A stretch of 64,000 nt of DNA, from positions 124,001 to 188,000 of the forward strand of contig JAGIAI010000001.1 of the NCBI GenBank assembly GCA_017744935.1, written 5' to 3'. Below, in pieces: positions 38,000 through 47,824 of the stretch. Source of the DNA: Variovorax sp. Its GTDB lineage: Bacteria > Pseudomonadota > Gammaproteobacteria > Burkholderiales > Burkholderiaceae_C. The translations under genes were made by a program, and so were the position numbers. The notes below the pieces were generated by a model. The model was not told the origin of the DNA, made no database searches, and saw only the letters and a list, made by a program, of their open reading frames with translations. The first letter of the stretch is position 1. Every line of letters starts with the position of its first letter.

Positions 38000-38764
38000 T
38001 CAGAGGCTGCGCCAGAAATCCACCAGCAGCTGACTGAATTCCACCGGACGCTCCACCGCTGTCAGGTGCGCTGCGTCGATGGTTGCCAGGCGCGAACCCG
38101 GAATCGCCGCCGCCATGGCTTCGGACATGGCTGGCGGCGTCGCTTCGTCGCGCTTGCCGGCGATGACCAGCGTCGGCACGGCGATGGAGCGATTGCTCTC
38201 GCGGAAATCGATCGCCGCTACCGCATGGCAACTCGCGATGTAGCTAGCGGCATCGTTGGCAACGAGTGTTTCGGTGAGCTTGCGGGCGGCTTCGGCGCCT
38301 TCCGGTGTCGAGGCGTATTCAGGCGTGAGCCAGCGCCCCACCGCGCCGGGCGCGATCGCGGCGACGCCCTGAGCCTGCACGGTCTCGACGCGCGTGCGCC
38401 ACGGCGCCTGGTCGGGATAGTGCGATGACGAATTCGCGATCACCACACTCCTGAGCAGTTGCGGATGCTTCGGTGCCAGCGCCTGCGCGGTCATGCCGCC
38501 CATCGAGAGCCCGACGAAATGCACGGGTTCGCCACCCGTCTCGCGCACGATGAGTTCCGCGACATCGTCGGCCAGCGTCTGCATCGTGAGCGGACCCGCC
38601 ACCACTTCGGACTTGCCGTGATTGCGATGGTCGTAGCGCAGCACCGTGTGCGCGCGGGCAAGTTGCTCGGCCACGCCGTCCCACATGTGCAAGTCGCAGC
38701 CCAGTGCGTGGCTCAGCACGACGATCGGGCCGTTGCCTTCGCGGAGGACATTCAGATGGGTCAT
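38000..38764 (-). CDS. pcaD: 3-oxoadipate enol-lactonase-like alpha/beta hydrolase
   Basis: VVLSHALGCDLHMWDGVAEQLARAHTVLRYDHRNHGKSEVV...VHFVGLSMGGMTAQALA; next to pcaC and pcaB. Confidence 0.9.
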   Translation of the reverse strand: MTHLNVLREGNGPIVVLSHALGCDLHMWDGVAEQLARAHTVLRYDHRNHGKSEVVAGPLTMQTLADDVAELIVRETGGEPVHFVGLSMGGMTAQALAPKHPQLLRSVVIANSSSHYPDQAPWRTRVETVQAQGVAAIAPGAVGRWLTPEYASTPEGAEAARKLTETLVANDAASYIASCHAVAAIDFRESNRSIAVPTLVIAGKRDEATPPAMSEAMAAAIPGSRLATIDAAHLTAVERPVEFSQLLVDFWRSL

Positions 38765-39186
38765 GCGAGCAGGCCCTTTTCGCGCAGGATGCCCGTGGCA
38801 ATGCCGAAGGCGTGATTGGCAGCCGGCACGCCGCAGTAGATGGCGGCCATCATGATCACCTCCTTGATCTCCTCGGGCGAAAGGCGCGAGTCCGACGGGC
38901 CGTCGAGCGCCGCACGCACATGTAGCGCGAACTCGTCGTAGGCGTGGATGCCGAGCAGCATCGACAGCACCATGAAGCGGCGCGTCTTGTCGCCCAGTGC
39001 AGGGCGGCCCCAGATGTCATTCCAGGCGTGACGGGTGATGAGTTCCTGGAACTCGCTGTTGAAGGCGTTACGGTTGGCGAGCGATTTGTCGACCCAGGCA
39101 TCGCCCAGCACACGGCGGCGATTGAGAAGGCCGCTTTCGTACGAGTTATTGGATTCGTCCTGGGGCGGCGTCGGAGCGGAAGTCAT
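38761..39186 (-). CDS. pcaC: 4-carboxymuconolactone decarboxylase
   Basis: NRRRVLGDAWVDKSLANRNAFNSEFQELITRHAWNDIWGRPALGDKTRRFMVLSMLLG. Confidence 0.92.
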   Translation of the reverse strand: MTSAPTPPQDESNNSYESGLLNRRRVLGDAWVDKSLANRNAFNSEFQELITRHAWNDIWGRPALGDKTRRFMVLSMLLGIHAYDEFALHVRAALDGPSDSRLSPEEIKEVIMMAAIYCGVPAANHAFGIATGILREKGLLA

Positions 39187-40394
39187 TTGGCCAGTCGGGG
39201 TGGATTGAGTTGGGCTTGCAGCACCAGCGCCTGTGCCAGGGCCATTTCGCCTGCGGGCACGGCGAGCGCCGGATCGAACCATTCGTCGGCGGCATCGCGC
39301 GGAAGCTCGGCGCGCAGGCGGTCGATATTGGACCGCATCCGCGCCGCGTCCACCTGAAGCCCCGGCAATGCCCCTGCGAGCGCACGCACGCTGCCGTGCG
39401 CCGACATCAGCAATTGCGGCCATTCCCCAAGCTCGGCCTGCCAGGCGCCAAGGGCGCGCTCATGTTCCTGCGGCATCGTCTGGAGCAGCGCGGCGATGCG
39501 CTGCGGCGCGCGTTCGGCAGCGGCAAGGGCGACCATCGACGCCACCGGGTTTCGCTTGTGCGGCATCGCCGACGAACCGCCGCGGCCGGGTTCGTTCGGC
39601 TCGGTCAGTTCGCCGACCTCGTACTGGGCCATCAAGGAGATGTCCTTCGCGATCTTGCCGAGGCTGCCGACCATGATGCCGAGCTCGCAGCCCAGCGCAA
39701 TCCACTCGTCGCGCTGCGTGTGCCAAGTCGCGCCCGGGTCGCCGAGCCCCAGTGCTTCGGCCATGCGCCGCCGCACCTGCGGGCCCTGCCCCTTCATCTG
39801 CGCGAGCGTTCCCACCGCGCCGCCGAGCTGCACGTTCAGGGCGTTACGCGCGGCTTGCGCAATGCGATCGCGACTGCGCACCAGTGGCGCGGCCCATCCG
39901 ACGCACTTGAGACCAAAGCTCGTGACCGAAGCCGGCTGCATCAGCGTGCGCGCCAGGATCGGCGTGGTCGCGTGCTGTTCGGCATGCCGGAGCAACGTCT
40001 GCGCAGCCTTGGCGAGATCGGCCTGGACCAGCGACACTGCTTCGCGCGTGACAAGCGCCATGGCGCTGTCGATCACGTCCTGGCTGGTGCTGCCGAAATG
40101 CACGTATGGCACCGCGTGGGCGTTGAAGAGGCCCACCGCCTCTTTCAGGCTCTTCACGAGCGGGATGGCAATGCTGCCGGCCCGGCCGCTTTCGCGCACG
40201 ATCTTCGCGACATCGAAGAGCTCGACCTTGCAGCTGCCGACGATCGAATGCGCGGCCGATTCGGGGATGAGCCCGACCTGCGCCTGCGCGCGCGCCAGTG
40301 CGGCCTCGAAACGCAACATCGCATCGACGAAGTTGTGGTCGCTGAAGGCCGCCAGCGTTTCGGAACTCGAGAGGAATCCTTCGAAGACGCTCAT
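39183..40394 (-). CDS. pcaB: 3-carboxy-cis,cis-muconate cycloisomerase
   Basis: Fumarase/aspartase superfamily signature GGSSAMPHKRNPVASM; VHFGSTSQDVIDSAMAL. Confidence 0.92.
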   Translation of the reverse strand: MSVFEGFLSSSETLAAFSDHNFVDAMLRFEAALARAQAQVGLIPESAAHSIVGSCKVELFDVAKIVRESGRAGSIAIPLVKSLKEAVGLFNAHAVPYVHFGSTSQDVIDSAMALVTREAVSLVQADLAKAAQTLLRHAEQHATTPILARTLMQPASVTSFGLKCVGWAAPLVRSRDRIAQAARNALNVQLGGAVGTLAQMKGQGPQVRRRMAEALGLGDPGATWHTQRDEWIALGCELGIMVGSLGKIAKDISLMAQYEVGELTEPNEPGRGGSSAMPHKRNPVASMVALAAAERAPQRIAALLQTMPQEHERALGAWQAELGEWPQLLMSAHGSVRALAGALPGLQVDAARMRSNIDRLRAELPRDAADEWFDPALAVPAGEMALAQALVLQAQLNPPRLAK

Positions 40395-40406
40395 GGCGCT
40401 CGGTGT

Positions 40407-41240
40407 TCAGTAAGCCAGGGTGGCGACGGCGCGCAGTTCCTCGGCCGTGGCGCTGCCGTAGCCGAAGAATTCGAGATAGGCCGGGATCATCTCGAAGAGC
40501 ATGTCGGTCCCGACCTGCACGGAGCAGCCCTTTTCCCTGGCGGCGCGCAGGAGCGGTGTGTATTCGCTCTTCATCACCACCTCACCGACGAAAGTGGTCG
40601 GCGCGATGCGGTCGATGTCGAAAGGCAGCGGATCGCCTTCCTTCATGCCGAGCGGCGTGGCGTTGACCACGAGATCGAAACCGGCGGGATCTTTGGAACC
40701 GGTGGTGACCTTGAGCTTCGGGTAGTGCGTGCGCAGCCGCTCCGCAAGCGCGTCGGCGGATGCATCGTTCATGTCGAACAGCGCCATTTCCGCGACATTG
40801 GCCGCCGCAAGCGAGGCCGCGATGGCCGATCCGACACCGCCGCTGCCCGACACCAGCACGCGCGTGCCATCGAGCGACCGGCCCTTGCGTTGCACGCCGC
40901 GCACGAAGCCGGCGCCGTCGAATTGGTCGCCAATCAGCCTGCCGTCGGGCCGCTTGAGTACCGCGTTGCAGGCGCCCGCAATCTTCGCGGTCGGCGTGGT
41001 CTCGTCGACCAGCGACATCGTCGTGATCTTGTGCGGCATGGTCACGAGCGCGCCGCGGAGGTTGGTGAACTTGAAGACCGACGCAAACGCCTCCGGATAG
41101 TCCTCGGGCTTCACACCCATCGGGATGACCACGGCGTCGATGCCCTGCTTGTCGAACCAGGGGTTGTAGATCATGGGAGCCTTGAAGCTCTCCGTCGGAT
41201 AGCCCAGGTGGGCGATGAGGGTCGTCTTGCCGGAAATCAT
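40407..41240 (-). CDS. Shikimate/quinate dehydrogenase family protein (paralog 1)
   Basis: LIAHLGYPTESFKAPMIYNPWF...LVTMPHKITT...LVSGSGGVGSAIAASLAAANV...VVNATPLGMKEGDPLP. Confidence 0.9.
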   Translation of the reverse strand: MISGKTTLIAHLGYPTESFKAPMIYNPWFDKQGIDAVVIPMGVKPEDYPEAFASVFKFTNLRGALVTMPHKITTMSLVDETTPTAKIAGACNAVLKRPDGRLIGDQFDGAGFVRGVQRKGRSLDGTRVLVSGSGGVGSAIAASLAAANVAEMALFDMNDASADALAERLRTHYPKLKVTTGSKDPAGFDLVVNATPLGMKEGDPLPFDIDRIAPTTFVGEVVMKSEYTPLLRAAREKGCSVQVGTDMLFEMIPAYLEFFGYGSATAEELRAVATLAY

Positions 41241-41261
41241 TGCAGTTGTCCTATGGATGAA

Positions 41262-42017
41262 TCAGGCGGTCGCCGCTGCCGCCGCATGGGCGCCGCCGAG
41301 GAAAAGCCGTTCGATGTTCGGGTCGGCCAGCAGTTCGTCGGCCCGCTTGTGCAGCACGAGGCGGCCCGATTCGAGGGCGATTGCCTCGTCCGCCATGCGT
41401 AGCGCGCTCTTCACGTTCTGCTCGACCATCAGCACCGTGGTGCCCCCGTCGGCCAGCCGGCGCAGCAACTTGAAGACGTCCTGAACCACGATCGGCGACA
41501 AGCCGATGGAAGGCTCGTCGATCAGGATCACCTTGGGCCGGAGCAGCAGCGCGCGGCCGACTTCGAGCTGCTTCTGCTCGCCGCCCGAAAGCGACGCCGC
41601 GGCGCTGTGCATGCGCTCCCTGACGCGCGGGAAGAACTTCAGCACCTCGGGGATGCGCTCGTGCGTGGTCTTCATGCCCAGCGTGATACCGCCGAGCTCG
41701 AGGTTCTCGAAGGCGGTGAGCTGGCCGAACAGGTTGCGCCCCTGCGGGACGAAGGCGACCCCATGCTTTACCAGCAGGTCGCGCGCACTGGCACCGGTGA
41801 TGTCCTGCCCGTCGAGGCGGATCGCGCCCTGTCGCACCTTGAGCAGGCCGAACATCGTCTTCAACACCGTGGACTTGCCCGCGCCGTTGGGCCCGAGCAG
41901 CAGCGTGATCCTGCCGCGCTTCGCCTTGAACGACAGGTTGTTGAGGATCATGAAATCCTTGTAGCCCGCGACGACGTTGTCGAATTCGATGCAGGTGTCG
42001 TTGTTCATCGCGCTCAT
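41262..42017 (-). CDS. livF: Branched-chain amino acid-type ABC transporter ATP-binding protein (LivF-like)
   Basis: LLLGPNGAGKSTVLKTMFGLL...LSGGEQKQLEVGRALLLRPKVILIDEPSIGLSP. Confidence 0.93.
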   Translation of the reverse strand: MSAMNNDTCIEFDNVVAGYKDFMILNNLSFKAKRGRITLLLGPNGAGKSTVLKTMFGLLKVRQGAIRLDGQDITGASARDLLVKHGVAFVPQGRNLFGQLTAFENLELGGITLGMKTTHERIPEVLKFFPRVRERMHSAAASLSGGEQKQLEVGRALLLRPKVILIDEPSIGLSPIVVQDVFKLLRRLADGGTTVLMVEQNVKSALRMADEAIALESGRLVLHKRADELLADPNIERLFLGGAHAAAAATA

Positions 42018-42018
42018 C

Positions 42019-42765
42019 TCAGTTTCCAAGGTAGGCATCGAGGACCTGCTTGTTGGCGCGAATCTCCGCCGGCGTGCCGACAGCCATCACCTTGCCTTCG
42101 ACCATCACCATGATCCGGTGGCACAGGTCCATCACGAAGTCCATGTTGTGCTCGATCACGACGAAGCTGCCACGACGCGAGCGGTTGAGGTCCTTCAGCA
42201 GCGACGAGAGGCCGCTCACGAGGCTCGGGTTCACGCCGGCGCAGGGCTCGTCGAGCAGCACGAGATCCGGGTCGCTCATGAAGGCCATCCCGATATCCAC
42301 CAGCTTCTGCTGCCCGTAGGACAGCGTGCCGGCCTTCTTGTCGGCAACGTGGCGGATGCGGAACTGGTCGATCAGCGCATCGGCCTTGGGACCGAGGCCG
42401 GAATCGCCGGGCGCGAACATGCGACTCCACATCGTGCCCTGATGCTCCTGCGCCGCGACGATGAGGTTCTCGCGCACGGTCATCTTTCCGAAGACCTGCA
42501 GGGTCTGGAACGTGCGGCCGACGCCGCGCCGGTTGAGCTCCAATGGTCCGAGCTTGGTGACGTCATCGCCGTTGAGTTCGATGCGTCCGGCATCAGGCGT
42601 GATCTGACCGAGCATGCAGTTGAACAGCGTGGTCTTGCCGGAGCCGTTGGGGCCGATCACCCCGAAGATCTCGCCGGGCCGGACCTCGAAGCTCACGCCG
42701 CTGACGGCCTGGATCGCGCCGTAGGACTTGCGGAGATCGGTCACGCGCAGGACAGGCGCACTCAT
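42019..42765 (-). CDS. livG: Branched-chain amino acid-type ABC transporter ATP-binding protein (LivG-like)
   Basis: VIGPNGSGKTTLFNCMLGQITPDAG...GVGRTFQTLQVF...LLDEPCAGVNPSL. Confidence 0.93.
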   Translation of the reverse strand: MSAPVLRVTDLRKSYGAIQAVSGVSFEVRPGEIFGVIGPNGSGKTTLFNCMLGQITPDAGRIELNGDDVTKLGPLELNRRGVGRTFQTLQVFGKMTVRENLIVAAQEHQGTMWSRMFAPGDSGLGPKADALIDQFRIRHVADKKAGTLSYGQQKLVDIGMAFMSDPDLVLLDEPCAGVNPSLVSGLSSLLKDLNRSRRGSFVVIEHNMDFVMDLCHRIMVMVEGKVMAVGTPAEIRANKQVLDAYLGN

Positions 42766-43757
42766 TGGACCACCCCCACCTTCTGCGCCATGGCAGCGCG
42801 AGCCAGCGATGCTTCGCGCGATTCGCGGCGCGCTCTGATGCGATCGGGGAGCGACAGCAAGCCGTCAGGCAGCCACACCATCAGCAGCACGACGGCCGCG
42901 CCGAACAACGGCAGGTACCAGTCGGAAACGCCCGGCACGTCGCGCAGCCATTCCGGCAGCACCACGCCGACCGCGGCACCCAGCACGGGCCCCCAGAAGT
43001 AGCCGGGCCCGCCGACCACGACCATGAGGTACATCATGATCGAGGCCGCCACGGTGAACGGGGCCGGCTCGATGAACTGCACCAGCGAAGCGAACAAGCC
43101 GCCCGCCACACCCGCGTAGGCGGCGCCGATGGCGAAGCTCAACAGCGTGTAGCCGCGCACGCTGATGCCCAGGCTCTCCGCGCGGATCGGGTTGTCGCGA
43201 AGCGCGGTGAAGGCCTTGCCCCACGGCGAACGGAGCAGGCCCCATAGCGCAATCGCGAGCAGCACCGCGACTGCCAGCACCAGGTAGTAGTACGGCCGGT
43301 TGCCCTCCAGCGAGAGGCCGAAGAGCGACGGACGCGCCACGTTGTTGATGCCGAAGGTGCCGCCTGTGAGCCACTCTTCGTTGCGCATCACAAGCCAGAT
43401 CGCGGTGTTGAAGCCCAGCGTCGCAAAGGCGAGGTAGATGGTCTGCACCCGCAACGCCGGGAAGCCGAGCACCAGCCCAACCGCGAAGCACAACACTGCA
43501 GCAAGCGGCAACCCGAGCCAGAAGCTGAAGCCCGCCTTGAGCATCAGCGCCACGGTGTAAGCGCCGATGCCGAGAAAGGCTGCATGGCCGAGCGACTTCT
43601 GCCCCGCATAGCCGACCGTGAGGTTGAGCCCCATCGTCGCGATGATGAAGATCAGCCAGTAGCTCAGCAGGTACACGCCGTAGTTCTTGAGGAACTGCGG
43701 CGCGATGAGCATTGCGGCCAGCGCGGCGGCGATGAAGAGCGCATTGAGCTTTTTCAT
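42762..43757 (-). CDS. livM: Branched-chain amino acid-type ABC permease (LivM-like)
   Basis: GLNLTVGYAGQKSLGHAAFLGIGAYTVAL...SPWGKAFTALRDNPIRAESLGI. Confidence 0.93.
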   Translation of the reverse strand: MKKLNALFIAAALAAMLIAPQFLKNYGVYLLSYWLIFIIATMGLNLTVGYAGQKSLGHAAFLGIGAYTVALMLKAGFSFWLGLPLAAVLCFAVGLVLGFPALRVQTIYLAFATLGFNTAIWLVMRNEEWLTGGTFGINNVARPSLFGLSLEGNRPYYYLVLAVAVLLAIALWGLLRSPWGKAFTALRDNPIRAESLGISVRGYTLLSFAIGAAYAGVAGGLFASLVQFIEPAPFTVAASIMMYLMVVVGGPGYFWGPVLGAAVGVVLPEWLRDVPGVSDWYLPLFGAAVVLLMVWLPDGLLSLPDRIRARRESREASLARAAMAQKVGVVQ

Positions 43758-44629
43758 ACCTTCCGCTCCTCTTTCTTTCCGAGGAGGCCTTGCGGCTTGA
43801 ACAGGATCACGACCATGAAGATCACCAATGCCACCGCGTCCTTGTAGGCCGGCGAGATGTAGGCGGCCGCGAGGTTCTCGGCCACCCCGACGATCAGGCC
43901 GCCCACCAGCGCGCCGCGCGAGTTGTTGAAGCCGCCAATGATGGCCGCGAAGAACGCCTTGCTGCCGAGGCTTTCGCCCATGTCGAACTTGGCGAGGTAG
44001 GTCGGCGTGATCAGCAAGGCTGCCGCCACCGCGAGCGCGGCGTTGATCGCGAAGGTATAGAACACCATGCGAGGCACGTTGATGCCCAGCACGCTGGCGC
44101 TTTCGGTGTTCTGCGCCACGGCCTGCATCGCGCGGCCGGTCACGGTCTTTGCAAGGAAGGCCTGCGTCGCCAGCACGATTGCCACGGCGAGCGCGAACGT
44201 GCCGAGGTCGGCCATGGTGATCGTCACGCCGGCGACGTTGAAGAGCTTGTCCGGGAACAGGCTCGGAAAGGGCTGCGCCTCGGCGCTGTAGGCCGCGCGC
44301 ACGCCGTTGCGCATCGCAATCGACAGGCCGATGCTGGCGACCACGATCGGCATCATTCCGTACTTGAGGAGCGGATCCACCACGCCACGCTTGAAAGCCC
44401 AGCCGAGCACTACCACCGCCACCGCGATGGTGAGCACGAAGCCCACCGCCAGCGGCGCCCCGAAGGACATGAACGCCAGCATGGCGAAGGCCGGCAGCAT
44501 CACGAACTCGCCCTGGGCGAAGTTGATGGTGCCGCTGGCCTGCCAGAGCAGCGTGAAACCGAGCGCCGCCAGCGCGTAGATCGAGCCGGTGGCGAGCCCG
44601 GAGAAGAAGAGCTGCAGGAAGTCGGTCAC
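43754..44629 (-). CDS. livH: Branched-chain amino acid-type ABC permease (LivH-like)
   Basis: LFFSGLATGSIYALAALGFTLLWQASGTINFAQGEFVML...RAMQAVAQNTESASVLGI. Confidence 0.93.
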   Translation of the reverse strand: MTDFLQLFFSGLATGSIYALAALGFTLLWQASGTINFAQGEFVMLPAFAMLAFMSFGAPLAVGFVLTIAVAVVVLGWAFKRGVVDPLLKYGMMPIVVASIGLSIAMRNGVRAAYSAEAQPFPSLFPDKLFNVAGVTITMADLGTFALAVAIVLATQAFLAKTVTGRAMQAVAQNTESASVLGINVPRMVFYTFAINAALAVAAALLITPTYLAKFDMGESLGSKAFFAAIIGGFNNSRGALVGGLIVGVAENLAAAYISPAYKDAVALVIFMVVILFKPQGLLGKKEERKV

Positions 44630-45789
44630 TGCTTCTTGCCCAGTGCAGGCAGGATCTCCTTCACTTCCTGCTTGCCGTTCTTCACCTCGACGATGAAGCT
44701 CTCGCGGTCGAGGTCGCCCTTCTCGTCGATGGTCACATCCATCAGCACGCCCGGCTCCTTCGCCACCGGGATCGTCAACCCGTGAAGCGCCTTCGCGATC
44801 GCGATGCGGTCGAGCTTGCCGGCCTTCTCGACGCCGGCCTTGAACATGTAGACGCTGGTGTAGCCCTTGATGCCGTTGTGGTCGGGGATGTACTTGTATT
44901 CCTTCTCGAACTTCGCGCGGAAAGCGCGCATGGTCGGGATCGGCGCGTCGACCGTGAGGCCCACATGCGCCAGGATGCCGTTGGCGGAGTCACCGGCGAG
45001 TTCGATCACCTTCTGGCTCGGCAACACCGTCTCGCCGAGGATCGGCTTGCTCCAGCCCTGCTTGCGCAGTTCGCGCAGCGCACGCGCCGACTCTTCCTCG
45101 TTGGTGTAGACGAACACCGCATCCGGATTGCTCTGCTTGGCCTTGAGCACCGGCGCCGACCAGTCGACCTGGCCCGGCTCGGTCGAGATGTCGGCCACGA
45201 TCTTGATGCCGTTCGCTTCGGCGGACTTCATGAACGCATCGCGCCCGCCCTTGCCGAAGTCGTTGTTGACGAAGATCACCGCGATGGTCTTGGCCTTGAG
45301 GTTCGCGGCCACGTAACGCGCGAGCTTGGGCATCGCGTTGACCTGCGAGAAGCTCGTGCGGAAGACGAAGGGGTTGCCCTGCGCGGTGATCGCGGTCGCC
45401 TCGGCGCCGGTGAAGTTCGGCGTCTCGCCGCGACGCGTCTCCGCCATGCTGACGATCATCGAGCCCGAGAAACCCGGACCGAAGACGGCGACCACGCCGT
45501 TGTCGACCGCCTTGGCGGCCATCGCCTTCGCGACGCCGGGGTTCGACTGCGTATCGCTAATCGCGCTTTCGATCTTCTTGCCGAGGATGCCGCCCGACGC
45601 GTTGATTTCCTTGATCGCAAGCTCGACGCCATTCCTGAAGTTCGTGCCCGCCGTGGCGCCCGTGCCTGACAGCTCCTGGATGTTGGCCACCTTGATGGTG
45701 TCCTGGGCGAAGGCGCCGCTGGCGCAAGCGGCCAGCGCGCACGCTGCTGCCAGACGCATCGCGAATCGGCGGGGTTGAAGAATGGTCAT
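44626..45789 (-). CDS. ABC transporter substrate-binding protein (LivK-like)
   Basis: Signal peptide; DTIKVANIQELSGTGATAGTNFRNGVELAIKEINASGGILGKKIE. Confidence 0.93.
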   Translation of the reverse strand: MTILQPRRFAMRLAAACALAACASGAFAQDTIKVANIQELSGTGATAGTNFRNGVELAIKEINASGGILGKKIESAISDTQSNPGVAKAMAAKAVDNGVVAVFGPGFSGSMIVSMAETRRGETPNFTGAEATAITAQGNPFVFRTSFSQVNAMPKLARYVAANLKAKTIAVIFVNNDFGKGGRDAFMKSAEANGIKIVADISTEPGQVDWSAPVLKAKQSNPDAVFVYTNEEESARALRELRKQGWSKPILGETVLPSQKVIELAGDSANGILAHVGLTVDAPIPTMRAFRAKFEKEYKYIPDHNGIKGYTSVYMFKAGVEKAGKLDRIAIAKALHGLTIPVAKEPGVLMDVTIDEKGDLDRESFIVEVKNGKQEVKEILPALGKKQ

Positions 45790-45841
45790 CGGAAGTCTCC
45801 TCTTTGGTGGTTGATGGTTTGTGGTGATTCTTATGGGTGGC

Positions 45842-46723
45842 TCAGTGCTGGGGCACGCGGGCTGGCTCGCCGCCCGCCACATGCGACTCACTGAGCCAGC
45901 GCGCGCTCTTCATCGCGCGCTGTCCGACCACCATCGGGTCGGAGTTGACATAGTCGTCGTTGAACACCTCGAAGGTGTAGTGGCCGCGATAGCCCTTGTC
46001 TTCCAGGAGCTGCACGAGGTCGCGCACGTCGTGCAGGCCCTCGCCCGGGAACAGGCGCTGGTGGCGTGCAAGCTCGATCATGTCGGACTGGCGGTCGCTG
46101 TATTCGAAGAAGTAGTCGGCCAGCTGCACGAGGAAGATCTTTTCCACCGGCACTTCGGCAAGCTGCTTGAGCGTCTCAGGCGTGTCGTCGCCGTGCACCG
46201 ACATATGGAAGAAGTCGAGGTTGAGGCCCACGTTCTCGCGGTCGCAGCGACGCACGATGTCCCACGCCTGGTGCCAGCGGTTGGTGTGCCGACCCCACGA
46301 AAGCGCCTCGTAGCAGATACGGATGCCCAGCGGCGTCGCGAGCGTGGCGAGCGTGCGCAGGTCTTCCGCCGCGCGGTCAGGGTCGTCGATCGCGAGCGGC
46401 GAAGTCGTCGAGCAGCACAGCAGCAGATCGGTGCCGACCAGCGCCATCTGGCGAAGCTGCTCGCGCGCCATTTCGAGCCGGTGCGGCCGCATCGCATCGG
46501 GCGCGCATTCGAAGTCGCGGAGTGGCTGGAAGTCGGTGACCTTGAGGCCGCTCTGTTTCACGAGCTCTGCGGCCTTCTCGACGCCAGCGGGATGGTTGAT
46601 GAGGTCGCGCGCCCAGAGCTCGACGCCGGAGAAGCCAGCCGCCTTCATGCATTCCAGCTTGTGGCCGAGCTCGCCCCCCATGGTGACGGTGTTGAAGCCG
46701 AAACGGTCGAGGGCGATCGCCAT
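45842..46723 (-). CDS. Sugar phosphate isomerase/epimerase; probable 3-dehydroshikimate dehydratase
   Basis: TIM-barrel AP_endonuc_2-like FSGVELWARDLINHP...NVGLNLDFFHM...GHYTFEVFNDDY; located beside AroE paralog. Confidence 0.75.
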   Translation of the reverse strand: MAIALDRFGFNTVTMGGELGHKLECMKAAGFSGVELWARDLINHPAGVEKAAELVKQSGLKVTDFQPLRDFECAPDAMRPHRLEMAREQLRQMALVGTDLLLCCSTTSPLAIDDPDRAAEDLRTLATLATPLGIRICYEALSWGRHTNRWHQAWDIVRRCDRENVGLNLDFFHMSVHGDDTPETLKQLAEVPVEKIFLVQLADYFFEYSDRQSDMIELARHQRLFPGEGLHDVRDLVQLLEDKGYRGHYTFEVFNDDYVNSDPMVVGQRAMKSARWLSESHVAGGEPARVPQH

Positions 46724-46732
46724 GGAAGTCTT

Positions 46733-47656
46733 TCAGGCCACGCTGGCCGAGTGATAGCGCAGAGGCGTATGGATCTCGTCGGCCATGGAAGCCGGATAGA
46801 TCAGCTCGCGCAGGAAATTGGCGTCGTGGCGCACCGCGTTGGCGGCGTCCTTGTGGCCGAAGAAATCGAGGTAGTGCGGCATCTGCTGGATCAGCATCTC
46901 GAAGCCGGCCTGCGCATTGAGGCCGCGCTCGCGCGCCGCACGAACGATGGGTGTGGGCTGGCCGCGCAGGAGGATGTCGAACAGCGCGGCATGCGAATCC
47001 ATGCGGGCGACGTCCACGGGCAGCGGGTCCTCGGGCTTGAGGCCGAGCGATGTGGCGTTGATGACGAGGTCGTAGCCCGCGGGATCGTTGCTGTCCACCG
47101 CCACGGTGGTCGCATCGAAGAAGGCGTCGAGCTTGGCGGCGACACCGGCCGCCTTGCCGGCGGCGAGGTCGTAGAAGGCGATGTGCTCGGCGCCATTGAC
47201 CGTGCCGCCTTCAGCCAGGGCGACGCCGATGGCTGCAGCGCTCACGCCCGCGCCGAGGATCAGCACGCGCTTGCCGCGGAAGGGGATGTTGTAGCGGTCG
47301 AGCGCGCCGATCAGGCCCTCGCCATCGAAAAGATCGCCTTCGAGCTCGCCGTTCTCGATCCGGCGCACCACATTGGCAGAACCAGCGACCCGGCCGAAGA
47401 GGCCGCAACCGTCGAGCAGGTCCACCAGCGACGGCTTGTGCGGAGGAGCGATCACCATGCCGCGCACGTTCCGGGCGAGAAAAGCTGCCTTGACGAAGAC
47501 CGCGAGGTCGCGCCGCCCTACTTGCACCGGCGCCATCACCGCATCGATGCCACAGCGCTCGAATACCGCATTGAACATCCGCGGCAGGCGCACGTTCGTG
47601 ACCGGGTCGCCCGGAAGGAGGTAGAGGGAAGTGCTGCCGACGATGGAAGGGAACAT
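46733..47656 (-). CDS. Shikimate/quinate dehydrogenase family protein (paralog 2)
   Basis: MFPSIVGSTSLYLLPGDPVTNVRLPRMFNAVFERCGIDAVMAPV...VIAPPHKPSLVDLL...LILGAGVSAAAIGVALA...VINATSLGLKPEDPLP. Confidence 0.88.
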   Translation of the reverse strand: MFPSIVGSTSLYLLPGDPVTNVRLPRMFNAVFERCGIDAVMAPVQVGRRDLAVFVKAAFLARNVRGMVIAPPHKPSLVDLLDGCGLFGRVAGSANVVRRIENGELEGDLFDGEGLIGALDRYNIPFRGKRVLILGAGVSAAAIGVALAEGGTVNGAEHIAFYDLAAGKAAGVAAKLDAFFDATTVAVDSNDPAGYDLVINATSLGLKPEDPLPVDVARMDSHAALFDILLRGQPTPIVRAARERGLNAQAGFEMLIQQMPHYLDFFGHKDAANAVRHDANFLRELIYPASMADEIHTPLRYHSASVA

Positions 47657-47677
47657 ACGGGTGTCTCTCTTCAAGTT

Positions 47678-47689
47678 GTTCGACTATCG
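47678..47689 (-). promoter_or_regulatory. Candidate PcaR-like IclR half-site before AroE paralog 2
   Basis: Minus strand CGATAGTCGAAC, 11/12 match to CGATAATCGAAC found before the MHS transporter. Confidence 0.45.
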
Positions 47690-47764
47690 ACCGAATCACC
47701 GAGGAGGCGCCGCTAATGTAGCGGCCGATGTGAACCGAACGTAGCCAGAGGATGTGTGAAAAAC

Positions 47765-47798
47765 CGATTATCGAACTACACTGATCGATCATCGAACG
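47765..47798 (+). promoter_or_regulatory. Candidate IclR operator: direct repeats CGATTATCGAAC / CGATCATCGAAC, 21-bp period
   Basis: CGATTATCGAACtacactgatCGATCATCGAACG immediately upstream of the IclR-family gene. Confidence 0.6.
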
Positions 47799-47824
47799 AT
47801 TTCAGGGTTTGTCCCAGAAACACC

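Noticed and set aside
39210-41402. 730-aa plus-strand ORF
   Set aside because: Antisense to pcaB and AroE paralog; low-information R/H/A-rich translation.
45821-47716. 631-aa plus-strand ORF
   Set aside because: Antisense to the dehydratase and AroE paralog 2; no domain recognised.
47782-47791. Perfect palindrome TGATCGATCA
   Set aside because: Lies inside the 21-bp direct-repeat IclR operator; likely incidental and better explained by that site.
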